This document shows positions 8,564 to 16,491 of a stretch of 64,000 bases of DNA, in pieces; the stretch's first letter is position 1, and every line of letters starts with the position of its first letter. The notes beneath the pieces were generated by a model, which made no database searches, was not told where the DNA came from, and saw nothing but the letters and a program-made list of their open reading frames with translations. Location: positions 558,001-622,000 of the forward strand of contig NZ_JBLAVB010000001.1 of NCBI RefSeq assembly GCF_047263945.1. The letters are read 5' to 3'. The DNA is from Rhodospirillum sp047263945 (GTDB taxonomy: Bacteria > Pseudomonadota > Alphaproteobacteria > Rhodospirillales > Rhodospirillaceae). The translations under genes and the position numbers were made by a program.

Positions 8564-9151
8564 TCAGAATGCGTCATCCTCTGGCGTCTCTGCGCCGAGG
8601 GGCGGGCCGAAGCTCATCTGCCCGGCCAACAGGCGCTCTTCAGGCACGGATTCCAAGGCTTTGGCCTCTCGTCTCATGTAAGCGGCCAGAAGCGCGACCT
8701 TGGCCGGATCTGCTTTGGGATTTGCCGCCCTAAAGACGTTCTCGGTCAGCGCCTTCTCCAGGGAGCCATCCTTGAAGCCTGTTTCATAGGACAGGGCTCG
8801 ACCATAATAGGCTCGAGCCATTTTTTTTATTTCCTTGCCAACTTTGTAGTCGGACACGCCCATTTCCCGCAGGTTTCGGTCCATGTCCTTAAAGAGCAGA
8901 TCAAACAGCTCCTGGGCCAGCCGAGCCGAAGGCGACCGTCTGTTCGCAGTCACATCCGGCTGTACAACGGAGAGGCGCCGCAGGATCAGAGCCGCGTGGA
9001 CGACCAGCATGTCATAGCGCCCATCCACGGTGTCGGGAACACCCATTGCCTCGTAAAACGCGGGCTGCCGTGCCTGCCCCACAAGAATACCATACAGGGC
9101 ATGGGCAGCGTCCTCATACTGGCGGCGGCGCTGAAAAAAGGGGAGATGCAT
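8564..9151 (-). CDS. Ubiquinol-cytochrome c chaperone (CBP3-like) family protein, 195 aa
   Basis: The family is related to mitochondrial CBP3/UQCC1 and helps assemble the cytochrome bc1 complex. Visible hallmarks are AAHALYGILVGQARQPAFYEAMGVPDTVDGRYDMLVVHAALILRRL and the later LFDLLFKDMDRNLREMGVSDYKVGKEIKKMARAYYGR. I chose the ATG at 9151; the longer frame starts with a TTG at 9181. It lies 17 bp upstream of yceD on the same strand, a usual alphaproteobacterial arrangement. Confidence 0.88.
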   Translation of the reverse strand: MHLPFFQRRRQYEDAAHALYGILVGQARQPAFYEAMGVPDTVDGRYDMLVVHAALILRRLSVVQPDVTANRRSPSARLAQELFDLLFKDMDRNLREMGVSDYKVGKEIKKMARAYYGRALSYETGFKDGSLEKALTENVFRAANPKADPAKVALLAAYMRREAKALESVPEERLLAGQMSFGPPLGAETPEDDAF

Positions 9152-9390
9152 GGATGGGGAACCTTTTGGAACAAACGACAACGGACTCGCGACAACGGGT
9201 TGTTCGGCAGCGATCAGTTGGAAGTCGGCTCAAAATGGCTTCCCTGACCCCAATTGGCAATGGGGAAGATCGTCCTTTTGTTCCAAAAGCCCGATAAGGT
9301 GCTTTCGTTTCTCTGAGTCATCTTCCGTTTCCCGTCGCCTGCCTGTAGGATCGCGCGTTCCCTTGCCGAAATGCCCTGGAGACTTCCGAG

Positions 9391-9882
9391 ATGACGCCCT
9401 CTACCCTGTTTCGCCCTGGCGCTCCCCGACGCAGATACGGCATCTGCATGGCGCTGATGCTCGCCATTGGGACATCGGGACTCCTTGCGGGGTGTTCGGA
9501 TACCATTATCGCCCATGGGAACCTGCCCAATTCGGAAAGCATGTCCATGGTCGAGACGGGGACCCATACCCGGGCGGACGTTCAGGCCCTTTTGGGAACA
9601 CCCTCGGCCACCTCCATGTTTGGTGGCGAAACTTGGTATTACATCAGCAGTCAGACCCAACAGGTGGCTTTTCTGAAAGCCGACGAACTGGCCCGCACCG
9701 TTCTCGCAGTGCAGTTCGATCCAACGGGAACGGTAAGTGATGTACGGACTTTGACCAAGGAGGACGGTCAGAACATCACCATTGTGAGCCGGGAAACCCC
9801 GACGCGGGGCACGGAAACCAACATGTTCCAGGAACTGTTTGGCAATATCGGTCGCTTTGCGCCCAATACCGACAACTTCTAG
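9391..9882 (+). CDS. bamE: Outer membrane assembly lipoprotein BamE (SmpA/OmlA)
   Basis: A lipoprotein signal with lipobox LLAGC (Cys35) is followed by the BamE core: TRADVQALLGTPSATSMFGGETWYYISSQTQQVAF. BamE is part of the beta-barrel assembly machine at the inner face of the outer membrane. It is transcribed divergently from the bc1 chaperone gene. The stop codon TAG (9880-9882) overlaps the first bases of a palindromic repeat (9881-9931), so the repeat edge supplies part of the stop. Confidence 0.9.
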   Translation: MTPSTLFRPGAPRRRYGICMALMLAIGTSGLLAGCSDTIIAHGNLPNSESMSMVETGTHTRADVQALLGTPSATSMFGGETWYYISSQTQQVAFLKADELARTVLAVQFDPTGTVSDVRTLTKEDGQNITIVSRETPTRGTETNMFQELFGNIGRFAPNTDNF

Positions 9883-9931
9883 AGCATCGAGCGGAAAAGT
9901 GGGCACCGGTTTTCCGGTCCACTCGATGCTC
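9881..9931. repeat. Palindromic intergenic repeat, module P1 (copy 1)
   Basis: An imperfect palindrome runs from AGAGCATCGAG to CTCGATGCTC with a central ACCGGTTTTCCGGT-type core. Related copies are at 48082-48132 (diverged), 49285-49325 (partial) and 54114-54165. The pattern resembles RIME-like palindromes known from rhizobial intergenic regions. It directly follows bamE. Confidence 0.8.
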
Positions 9932-10149
9932 AACCTGTTGAATCTAGATCAAATTGGCGCGGGGCTTTGCCTCGCCCCCCCAAACCGGGGCCTGAGGCCC
10001 TGGCCCCCCTGTTGGGATCAAAGGGTCCGCCGACCCTTTGCGGGTCTGAGCAGAGCCCAGAAACTGCGAAGCACAGTTTGCGGATTTTCGGAGAAACGGT
10101 GTATAAATAGAGTGAAATTGGGCCAGCTTAACTCAAGCTGAGTTTCACT
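9932..10149. repeat. Mosaic intergenic repeat region downstream of bamE
   Basis: After a shared linker (CTCAACCTGTTGA, also at 57759) this stretch has GC-rich hairpins: GCGGGGCTTTGCCTCGC, CGGGGCCTGAGGCC and AAAGGGTCCGCCGACCCTTT. It ends with a palindromic module at 10111-10149 (AGTGAAATTGGGCCAGCTT...), whose relatives are at 57710-57748 and 58955-58995. It closes the convergent gap between bamE and the GDP-fucose synthase gene. Confidence 0.7.
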
Positions 10150-10159
10150 TTCCCTTTCA

Positions 10160-11113
10160 CTAACCCCGATCATTCCGATGGGCTTCTTGCTCTACAAACC
10201 ATTGGTATGTCTTGGCCAACCCATCCTCCAGGTTGGTGCTGGGCTTCCAGCCCATGGACAAAAGACGGCTGCTGTCCATCAACTTGCGCGGCATGCCGTC
10301 AGGCTTATCCAGATCGTGCACAAACTCCCCTTGAAACCCAACCACCTTAGCCATGATCGCCGCAACCTCAGCAATGGACACATCGGTACCCACACCGACA
10401 TTCACATGCTCTTCCCCCGAATAGGCCTTCAACAGAAAGACCAAGGCATCGGCGAGATCCTCCACATACATGAATTCCCGCAAGGGTTTGCCTGAGCCCC
10501 AGATGGTAACGGAGGCCGCTCCGGCCAACTTCGCAGCGTGAAGCTTTGCCATTAATGCAGGTAAAACATGGCTGGACATCAGGTCAAAATTGTCACCAGG
10601 ACCATATAGGTTGGTCGGCATGGCGCTGATGTAGTCCCGGCCATATTGAGCACGATAGGCTTGGCAGAGCTTGATCCCCGCGATCTTAGCCACGGCATAC
10701 CACTGATTGGTCGGCTCGAGCGGACCGGTTAACAGGGCGTCCTCGGGGATGGGTTGCTGAGACAGCCGGGGATAAATGCAAGAGGACCCCAGATAAAGCA
10801 GCTTTTCCACATCGGTTCGATGGGCAGCATCGATCACATTGTTAGCGATCATCAGGTTGTCATGGATAAATTCTGCCGGACGGGTGCTATTGGCATGGAT
10901 CCCCCCCACCGTGGCTGCGGCGACGATCACCACGTCAGGCCGGGCCTCGGCCATCCAGTCTTCCACCTCCACCTGACGCATCAGGTCGACTTCGGAACGC
11001 CCGACGGTGAGCAACTGGCACTCCTCACCGGCCAGACGCCGCATGACAGCGCTACCAACCATACCGCGGTGACCGGACACCCAAACCTTCTTGCCCGACA
11101 GGGAAAACGACAT
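10160..11113 (-). CDS. fcl: GDP-L-fucose synthase
   Basis: This NADP-dependent epimerase/reductase makes GDP-L-fucose from GDP-4-keto-6-deoxymannose. The SDR Rossmann motif GHRGMVG is at residues 14-20, and the catalytic Y139-x3-K143 is in QWYAVAK. SSCIYP (residues 110-115), with its conserved Ser and Cys, and the fucose-synthase markers MPTNLYGPGDNFD and PDGMPRKLMD are also visible. At 317 aa the length is normal. The partner gene gmd and other polysaccharide genes are not in the window, so the gene stands alone between repeat-rich gaps. Confidence 0.94.
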   Translation of the reverse strand: MSFSLSGKKVWVSGHRGMVGSAVMRRLAGEECQLLTVGRSEVDLMRQVEVEDWMAEARPDVVIVAAATVGGIHANSTRPAEFIHDNLMIANNVIDAAHRTDVEKLLYLGSSCIYPRLSQQPIPEDALLTGPLEPTNQWYAVAKIAGIKLCQAYRAQYGRDYISAMPTNLYGPGDNFDLMSSHVLPALMAKLHAAKLAGAASVTIWGSGKPLREFMYVEDLADALVFLLKAYSGEEHVNVGVGTDVSIAEVAAIMAKVVGFQGEFVHDLDKPDGMPRKLMDSSRLLSMGWKPSTNLEDGLAKTYQWFVEQEAHRNDRG

Positions 11114-11286
11114 TCGGGACCCTCCCTTATCCTGATATCAGAACAGATCTGCTTATATACCGTCGGCCACCCCCATTTCACTCTCATTCTATAAGTTTTA
11201 GAGCAAATCCCGAGCAATCTGGAACAGATTGCGACGGGCGGAACGCACGCCGTAGGCGTGACGATTTGCTTCAATGTCAGAGGTTT

Positions 11287-11326
11287 AGAGCATGTTGCGT
11301 GAATCACATTTCACGCAACATGCTCT
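11287..11326. repeat. Perfect-stem palindrome, module P3 (copy 1)
   Basis: AGAGCATGTTGCGTGAA and its reverse complement flank a short centre. A near-identical copy is at 62631-62670 and a degenerate one at about 58915-58955. In all three places it is followed by module P2. Confidence 0.85.
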
Positions 11327-11357
11327 AGAGTATCTTCGAGGCCAAGTTTGGTCGCGA
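11327..11357. repeat. Left half of palindromic module P2, separated from its right half
   Basis: AGAGTATCTTCGAGGCCAAG and following bases match the left part of the intact module at 59015-59074. The right half lies at 11852-11888, about 500 bp away, with two copies of the 175-bp element between them. Confidence 0.75.
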
Positions 11358-11367
11358 AACACACACA

Positions 11368-11494
11368 GTACACGACAGTGTCTTATCTTTTTTGGGCGAT
11401 AGCCCACCCTCTCTTCTTCTTTTAAAAAGAGTGGCCTGGGGTCTGGGGCCTTTTGGCCCCAGTGGGGGACGGGGCAAAGTCCCGTGACGGAAAA
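11368..11494 (+). mobile_element. ~175-bp dispersed GC-rich element, copy truncated at its 3' end
   Basis: The left terminal inverted repeat GTACACGACAG is at 11368-11378. The GGGCGATAGCCC hairpin, the GGGGCC...GGCCCC hairpin and the ACGGGGCAAAGTCCCGT hairpin follow. The right terminal repeat is missing: the sequence changes at about 11495 to an unrelated CCCCGG...CCGGGG hairpin. Confidence 0.7.
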
Positions 11495-11675
11495 ACCCCG
11501 GCCAATACGACCGGGGTTCCTCTCAGGGCGTGAGGCGGTGTTGGCAGGTTTGGTGAGTTTGGCTCACCAAACCTTGGAAGTGGCGGGGGTTTCGATCCTC
11601 GCCGCTCGATACTCTAAGTATATGATTCTAGATCAAATTATCGGCCTTAAATCGATTCGGATTTAAGGCGTCACG
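11495..11675. repeat. Mosaic repeat segment between two copies of the 175-bp element
   Basis: It contains AACCCCGG/CCGGGGTT and GGTTTGGTGAG/CTCACCAAACC hairpins. The module P4 at about 11611-11669 follows, with the CTCTAAGTATATGATTC linker and the GCCTTAAATC/GATTTAAGGC hairpin. An inverted relative of P4 follows phaC at 48025-48090. Confidence 0.65.
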
Positions 11676-11849
11676 GTACACGACAGTGTCTCGTCTTTTT
11701 TTGGGCGATAGCCCAAGCCCATTTGGGGGCAAATACCCCCAAACCCCCATCTCTCTTTTATAAATAAAAGCCTGGGGTCTGGGGCCTTTCGGCCCCAGTG
11801 GGGGACGGGGCAAAGCCCCGTGACGGGAAAACACTCCCTGTCGTTTAGC
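11676..11849 (+). mobile_element. ~175-bp dispersed element with terminal inverted repeats (complete copy)
   Basis: The left end GTCACGGTACACGACAG starts at about 11670. The right end, read in reverse, is GTCACGCTAAACGACAG, giving 15 of 17 matching bases. Internally there are three or four GC-rich hairpins: GGGCGATAGCCC, TTTGGGGGCAAATACCCCCAAA, GGGGCCTTTCGGCCCC and ACGGGGCAAAGCCCCGT. No protein is encoded. Size and ends resemble a MITE, a non-autonomous transposable element. Confidence 0.75.
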
Positions 11850-11851
11850 GT

Positions 11852-11888
11852 GACCGCAAAGTGGCCCAACTTGATCTCCGAGCACTCT
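11852..11888. repeat. Right half of palindromic module P2, at the hppA stop codon
   Basis: GACCGCAAAGTGGCCCAACTTG...CACTCT matches the right half of the intact copy at 59015-59074. The hppA stop codon (minus strand TAG, 11889-11887) overlaps its outer edge. Confidence 0.75.
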
Positions 11889-13998
11889 AGTGCGCCATAA
11901 CCGCCAACAGCAGAAGGGCGACGATGTTGGTGATCTTGATCATGGGATTCACCGCTGGACCTGCGGTGTCCTTATAGGGATCCCCCACGGTATCACCGGT
12001 GACCGCAGCTTTATGGGCTTCAGACCCCTTGCCCCCGTGATGGCCGTCCTCGATGTACTTTTTGGCGTTGTCCCAAGCACCACCGCCCGCAGTCATCGAG
12101 ATAGCCACGAACAACCCGGTGACGATCACGCCGAGCAACATGGCCCCCACAGCAGAGAAGGCAGCGGAGCGGTCGGCAATGGCCTCGATGACAAAGAACA
12201 GGACGATGGGAGCCAGAACGGGCAGCAAGGAGGGAATAATCATTTCCTTGATCGCCGCTTTGGTGAGCATGTCAACGCATTTGCCGTATTCGGGCTTGCC
12301 CGTACCCTCCATGATCCCGGGGATTTCCCGGAACTGGCGCCGGACCTCTTCCACCACACTCCCTGCTGCCCGACCGACGGCGGTCATGCCCATGGCGCCG
12401 AACAGATAGGGCAAAAGTCCCCCAAGGAACAGGCCAACCACCACATAGGGGCTGGACAGGGAGAAGTTCACATCCACGCCCGCGAAAGCAGGATAGTCCG
12501 TCACATTGCCTTTAAAGAAGGCCAAGTCCTCCGTATAGGCGGCAAAAAGCACCAAGGCTCCCAAGCCTGCGGAGCCAATGGCATACCCCTTGGTCACCGC
12601 CTTCGTGGTGTTGCCAACGGCATCCAAGGCATCGGTCGTGTTCCGAACGCTTTCTTCCAGCTCCGCCATTTCGGCGATGCCGCCCGCGTTATCGGTCACC
12701 GGCCCATAGGCATCCAACGCCACCACCATGCCTGCCAGCGCCAACATACTGGTCACGGCAATGGCAATGCCAAAGAGCCCCGCCAACTGATAGGTGACGA
12801 TGATCGTCGCACAAATCAGCAGGGCCGGGACAGCGGTGGCCTCCATGGAGATAGCCAACCCCTGGATCACATTGGTGCCATGCCCCGTGGTCGAGGCCTG
12901 GGCCACGGATTTCACCGGGCGGTAGTTGGTGCCCGTGTAATATTCGGTAACCCAGATGATCAACCCAGTGAGCACAAGCCCGGCGACGGCGCAGGCGAAC
13001 AGGGATCCGCCGGAATACACCGCGCCTTTGGCGGCGGCAATCTCACCGAAACCGGGAACCCAGGCAGTCACCAGGGCAATGCCCGCCAACGAGAACCCCG
13101 CAGAGGCGAGAAAACCCTTGTACAAGGCGCCCATAATGTTGGTGGACCCCTTACTCAGCTTCACGAAGTAGGTTCCGGCGATGGACCCTGGAATGCAGAT
13201 CGCGCCGATGGCCAGGGGATAGGCCATCATCGACGTCATAGCGTCGCTTCCTGCGAAGAAGATGGAGGCCAGAACCATGGTGGCAACCACCGTGACAGCA
13301 TAGGTTTCAAACAGATCCGCAGCCATGCCCGCGCAATCGCCCACGTTGTCGCCAACGTTATCGGCGATCACCGCAGGATTGCGGGGGTCATCTTCGGGAA
13401 TGCCCGCTTCCACCTTGCCCACCAGATCGGCGCCAACATCAGCACCCTTGGTGAAAATACCGCCACCCAGACGGGCGAAAATGGAAATGAGCGAGGCCCC
13501 GAAGCCCAAAGCGACAAGAGGGTCGATCAGGCTTCGCCCCTCGGCCCCAAACACCAGCAGGATGACATAGTAGGTCGCCACGGCCAATAAGGCCAAGCCC
13601 GCCACCAGCATGCCCGTGACAGCACCGGATTTGAAGGCGATGTCCAACCCCCGGGCCATCCCCTGTCGGGCGCCTTCGGCCACACGCACATTGGCGCGCA
13701 CCGAAATGTGCATACCAACGTAACCTGCCGCCCCGGAGCAGATGGCCCCCAGAAGGAAGCCCACGCCCACCGCGAAGCCTAAGGTGATGATCAGAATAAG
13801 GAAAACAATGGCACCAACGATGGCGATGGTGCGGTATTGACGATTCAGATAGGCCCGGGCGCCTTCCTGGATAGCCCCGGAAATCTCTTGCATCCGCGCT
13901 GACCCGGCGTCTGCGGCCATAACATCCTTGGCCGTAAGGATGCCATAGGCCAGAGCCGCCAAGCCACAGGCGATAACGAACAGATAAATGCCAGCCAT
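11887..13998 (-). CDS. hppA: Membrane-bound proton-pumping pyrophosphatase, K+-independent type
   Basis: This 703-aa polytopic membrane protein, with about 16 predicted segments, couples PPi hydrolysis to H+ export. The PPi/Mg site is clear: DVGADLVGKVEAGIPEDDPRN then ADNVGDNVGDCAGMAADLFE. The segment GNTTKAVTKG carries Lys where K+-dependent enzymes have Ala, which marks the K+-independent, H+-translocating class. The C-terminal KKYIEDG and AVTGDTVGDPYKDTAGPAVNP motifs are also typical. The gene is last in the thiL cluster. Its TAG stop lies at the edge of a palindromic repeat, so the C-terminus may have been set by repeat insertion, though it aligns in style with the family. Confidence 0.97.
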   Translation of the reverse strand: MAGIYLFVIACGLAALAYGILTAKDVMAADAGSARMQEISGAIQEGARAYLNRQYRTIAIVGAIVFLILIITLGFAVGVGFLLGAICSGAAGYVGMHISVRANVRVAEGARQGMARGLDIAFKSGAVTGMLVAGLALLAVATYYVILLVFGAEGRSLIDPLVALGFGASLISIFARLGGGIFTKGADVGADLVGKVEAGIPEDDPRNPAVIADNVGDNVGDCAGMAADLFETYAVTVVATMVLASIFFAGSDAMTSMMAYPLAIGAICIPGSIAGTYFVKLSKGSTNIMGALYKGFLASAGFSLAGIALVTAWVPGFGEIAAAKGAVYSGGSLFACAVAGLVLTGLIIWVTEYYTGTNYRPVKSVAQASTTGHGTNVIQGLAISMEATAVPALLICATIIVTYQLAGLFGIAIAVTSMLALAGMVVALDAYGPVTDNAGGIAEMAELEESVRNTTDALDAVGNTTKAVTKGYAIGSAGLGALVLFAAYTEDLAFFKGNVTDYPAFAGVDVNFSLSSPYVVVGLFLGGLLPYLFGAMGMTAVGRAAGSVVEEVRRQFREIPGIMEGTGKPEYGKCVDMLTKAAIKEMIIPSLLPVLAPIVLFFVIEAIADRSAAFSAVGAMLLGVIVTGLFVAISMTAGGGAWDNAKKYIEDGHHGGKGSEAHKAAVTGDTVGDPYKDTAGPAVNPMIKITNIVALLLLAVMAH

Positions 13999-14223
13999 AG
14001 TTCTTGAACTCCCTCCCGTGCGATTACCGTCATGGTCCGCTGGGGCGGAGAGGGCCGGGGCTGTTTAGCCCTTCTTATAGTGCGGTCTTCTCCGCGCGCA
14101 GGGAAATCCTGCCAGAAGCAATCGGTGCGGGCAACCAGGCAAACAAAAAATCCGCTTGAAATCAAGATCCTGTCACGCTCGCCGGGGGCGCCACCCAGGG
14201 GGCAAGGGCGCCCTGACTCCGCT

Positions 14224-14706
14224 CTAACGCTCGAAATACCCCTGAATGAGAACGTCTTTTACCTTTCCCGGACCCATCACCTGTTCAGCCACCCGGCGCA
14301 TACGTTGTTTAACGGCCATCAAGTCCACCGTATCGCGAGTCTCCAGGTTGCGAGGCAGAAAGACCATCAGGTCCTCCAATATTTTGGACTGCAGCTTATC
14401 GAACAAATGTCGAACCTCGACCGTGTCCTCGGGCTCGATCTGGACGCGGAAAGCAAAACTACAGCGGCGGATGATCTGTCCATTGGAGATCACGGGAATC
14501 TCGATGGGATTCAGCGAAATCAGGAAGGGAGGCTGTCCAAGCCGTTCCAAAGGAGAGAGGGCCTTGGGTTCTTCGACAGGGGCCTCGGGGGGCGAAAGCC
14601 CCAGGAAATCAGGGATGAAACCGAACTTGATCCCGGCCACCACCCCCCCGCCCACAACGAGGAGGAGGACGATCACAATCAATCCGATTTTCAGGTACTT
14701 CTTCAT
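14224..14706 (-). CDS. FliL-like flagellar basal body-associated protein, 160 aa
   Basis: A single N-terminal membrane anchor (IGLIVIVLLLVVGGGVVAG, ~7-25) is followed by a Pro-rich linker and a FliL-type periplasmic domain. The domain has FLISLNPIEIPVISNGQIIRRCSFAFRVQI and an RHLFDKLQSKILEDLMVFL helix. FliL proteins associate with the flagellar stator/motor. No other flagellar gene is nearby; it lies between thiL and hppA. It may be a FliL paralogue with a different role. Confidence 0.7.
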   Translation of the reverse strand: MKKYLKIGLIVIVLLLVVGGGVVAGIKFGFIPDFLGLSPPEAPVEEPKALSPLERLGQPPFLISLNPIEIPVISNGQIIRRCSFAFRVQIEPEDTVEVRHLFDKLQSKILEDLMVFLPRNLETRDTVDLMAVKQRMRRVAEQVMGPGKVKDVLIQGYFER

Positions 14707-14727
14707 AGCCCTTCTCGCCCTCTTCGC

Positions 14728-15735
14728 TTATCCGTCATGGCTCCATCCCGGTTTAGCCAGGGCGATCTCAACCCCATCAATGTCCAGAATCCGCGCCCCC
14801 GCGCCCTCCACAACTCGGCCCAGGCGAGTCACCAGCGTATCCGTCCCCTGCCCCGCCGCTAGAATGGCCTCCCGGTTTTCGGGTGGAGCGGTGAAGAGCA
14901 GTTCATAGTCATCCCCTCCGCCGAGCACCAGATCGAACAGAGTCGGGTCATCGGCCACCAAATCCGCTGCAGCCTCGGACAGGGGGAGGTCAGGCGCCCA
15001 GATTTCCAGTGCCACGTCAGACGCCTTGGCCACATGGGCCGCATCGGCCAGTAGACCATCGGAGATATCCATGCAGGCCGTGGCCAGCCGCCCCGACTTC
15101 TCTTCTGTCCCTCCGGATAGCATCAAGCCTAAAGCGACCCGCGGTTGGGGTTTACGATAGCGGTCGATCAGATGCATTCGGTGAACCTCGGGCAGTCCGA
15201 ACAACGGTCCCTGGAGAACCCGCAGCCCCAGGGCGCCATCCCCCACGGTGCCGGAGACCCATAGGTCATCCCCCATACGGGCCCCGGAACGACGCAGGGC
15301 AGCTCCTGGTGCCACAGATCCGAGAATGGTGATGGAGAAGCTTGCTGGCCCTGGAGTGGAGGTGGTGTCCCCACCCAGCAGGGAGAAGGAATAGGTCTGC
15401 AGATCCGCGCGCAACCCTTCGGTAAAGGCCTCCAGCCACCGGTCATCCAGGGTCGGGGAAAGGCAAGCGGACAGGAAGGCGGCTACCGGTTTGGCTCCCA
15501 TGGCTGCCATATCCGACAGGTTTACCCTCAGACATTTGGCTGCGATGGTCCCCGGTGGGTCATCGGGCAGGAAGTGAACGCCGGATACCAGGCCATCAAC
15601 ACTGACCACCAGATCACCCAGCCCTTCGGTTCCCAGAACCGCCGCATCATCAGCCAAGCCGAGCGCCCGGGAGTCCCCCCTGGTCAAGGGTGCAAACAGG
15701 GTCTCGATCAGGGCGAATTCCCCCCGTCGCACCAT
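14728..15735 (-). CDS. thiL: Thiamine-monophosphate kinase
   Basis: ThiL phosphorylates thiamine phosphate to thiamine diphosphate. The 335-aa protein starts GEFALIETLFAPL and has the ATP/Mg motifs of the PurM-like family: LGLADDAAVLG, VVSVDGLVSGVHF, NLSDMAAMGAKPVAAFLS, LLGGDTTSTPG, CMDISDGLLADAAHVAKAS and LVLGGGDDYELLFT. Its start is 5 bp from the nusB stop, so nusB-thiL are co-transcribed, a classical pairing. Confidence 0.96.
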   Translation of the reverse strand: MVRRGEFALIETLFAPLTRGDSRALGLADDAAVLGTEGLGDLVVSVDGLVSGVHFLPDDPPGTIAAKCLRVNLSDMAAMGAKPVAAFLSACLSPTLDDRWLEAFTEGLRADLQTYSFSLLGGDTTSTPGPASFSITILGSVAPGAALRRSGARMGDDLWVSGTVGDGALGLRVLQGPLFGLPEVHRMHLIDRYRKPQPRVALGLMLSGGTEEKSGRLATACMDISDGLLADAAHVAKASDVALEIWAPDLPLSEAAADLVADDPTLFDLVLGGGDDYELLFTAPPENREAILAAGQGTDTLVTRLGRVVEGAGARILDIDGVEIALAKPGWSHDG

Positions 15736-15740
15736 TTGCC

Positions 15741-16340
15741 TTACCCTTCCTTAAGACCGAAGGCCTCTGGACGAGCCGACCGGGCAACCCGATCAAGGAC
15801 AGCGTTGACCATCTTGGATTCCGCACCGCTATAGAATGCGAGCGCAATATCCACGTATTCCTTGATGGCCACCTTTGGGGGGGTCCGCTTCCGCTCAAGA
15901 AGCTCATAGACTCCGCCTCGTAGCAAATTCCGTAGCACCGCCTCCAGGCGCTCCCAGGGCCATTCCTTGGACAAGCATCCCCGGATGACCTCGTCAACGC
16001 GCTTCTGCTCGGCCCAGGCGCCCCGGGTCAACATGGCGAAGAGCTCTCCATCGGGAGCTTCCAGGGGGGTTATTTCCTCGGTGGGATCGAAGATCCCTTC
16101 GGGATCGGGCACATCAACAATAGCCATGCCCCCCATAGATCCATTCATGAAGTCCAGGACGACACTATCTACCCTGGCGTCCTCACCGGCCATGTCCAGG
16201 ACATAAAGCGCCTGCACTGCAGCCAAACGGGCCGCACTGCTGCGGATCTGACGACCGCTCCGCTCTTTCTTTGGTCCGGGCTTAGACGGGGGTCCGGCTG
16301 CCACGCCCGAGCTCTCGCCACCATTCATATTCGAGGTCAT
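15741..16340 (-). CDS. nusB: Transcription antitermination factor NusB
   Basis: NusB binds boxA RNA with NusE to support rRNA transcription antitermination. From the ATG at 16340, supported by AGGAG upstream, the protein has 199 aa. A variable N-terminal extension of ~30 residues precedes the helical core (SSAARLAAVQALYVLDMAG). The core ends with the typical ELLERKRTPPKVAIKEYVDIALAFYSGAESKMVNAVLDRVAR. A longer frame to 16502 overlaps ribH and does not resemble NusB. It lies between ribH and thiL. Confidence 0.95.
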   Translation of the reverse strand: MTSNMNGGESSGVAAGPPSKPGPKKERSGRQIRSSAARLAAVQALYVLDMAGEDARVDSVVLDFMNGSMGGMAIVDVPDPEGIFDPTEEITPLEAPDGELFAMLTRGAWAEQKRVDEVIRGCLSKEWPWERLEAVLRNLLRGGVYELLERKRTPPKVAIKEYVDIALAFYSGAESKMVNAVLDRVARSARPEAFGLKEG

Positions 16341-16372
16341 GACCCTCGTTCTCCTACAGACTCTATCGTAAT

Positions 16373-16454
16373 GACCCCAATCAATGGGGTCAATCTGCCC
16401 CCCATTTGGGGCCTCACCTTGAAAAGACCAAACCCCCGGGCGGGTCCCGGGGGT
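16373..16454 (-). terminator. Hairpins between ribH and nusB, possible partial terminator or attenuator
   Basis: The stem ACCCCCGGG/CCCGGGGGT (16432-16454) has a 5-base loop and is followed on the minus strand by a T-rich stretch (TTTGGTCTTTTC). A second stem, GACCCCA/TGGGGTC, lies at 16373-16391. Both are after the ribH stop and before nusB, so they could reduce read-through between the riboflavin genes and nusB-thiL. Confidence 0.45.
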
Positions 16455-16491
16455 GGCATAGAGTGAACCTGCTCCAAAGGAACCAGTGGCC

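Noticed and set aside
11890..13590. A 566-residue frame on the plus strand across hppA
   Set aside because: It is rich in His, Gly and Gln as expected for a shadow of a GC-rich gene, has no family resemblance, and the opposite strand encodes an unmistakable pyrophosphatase.
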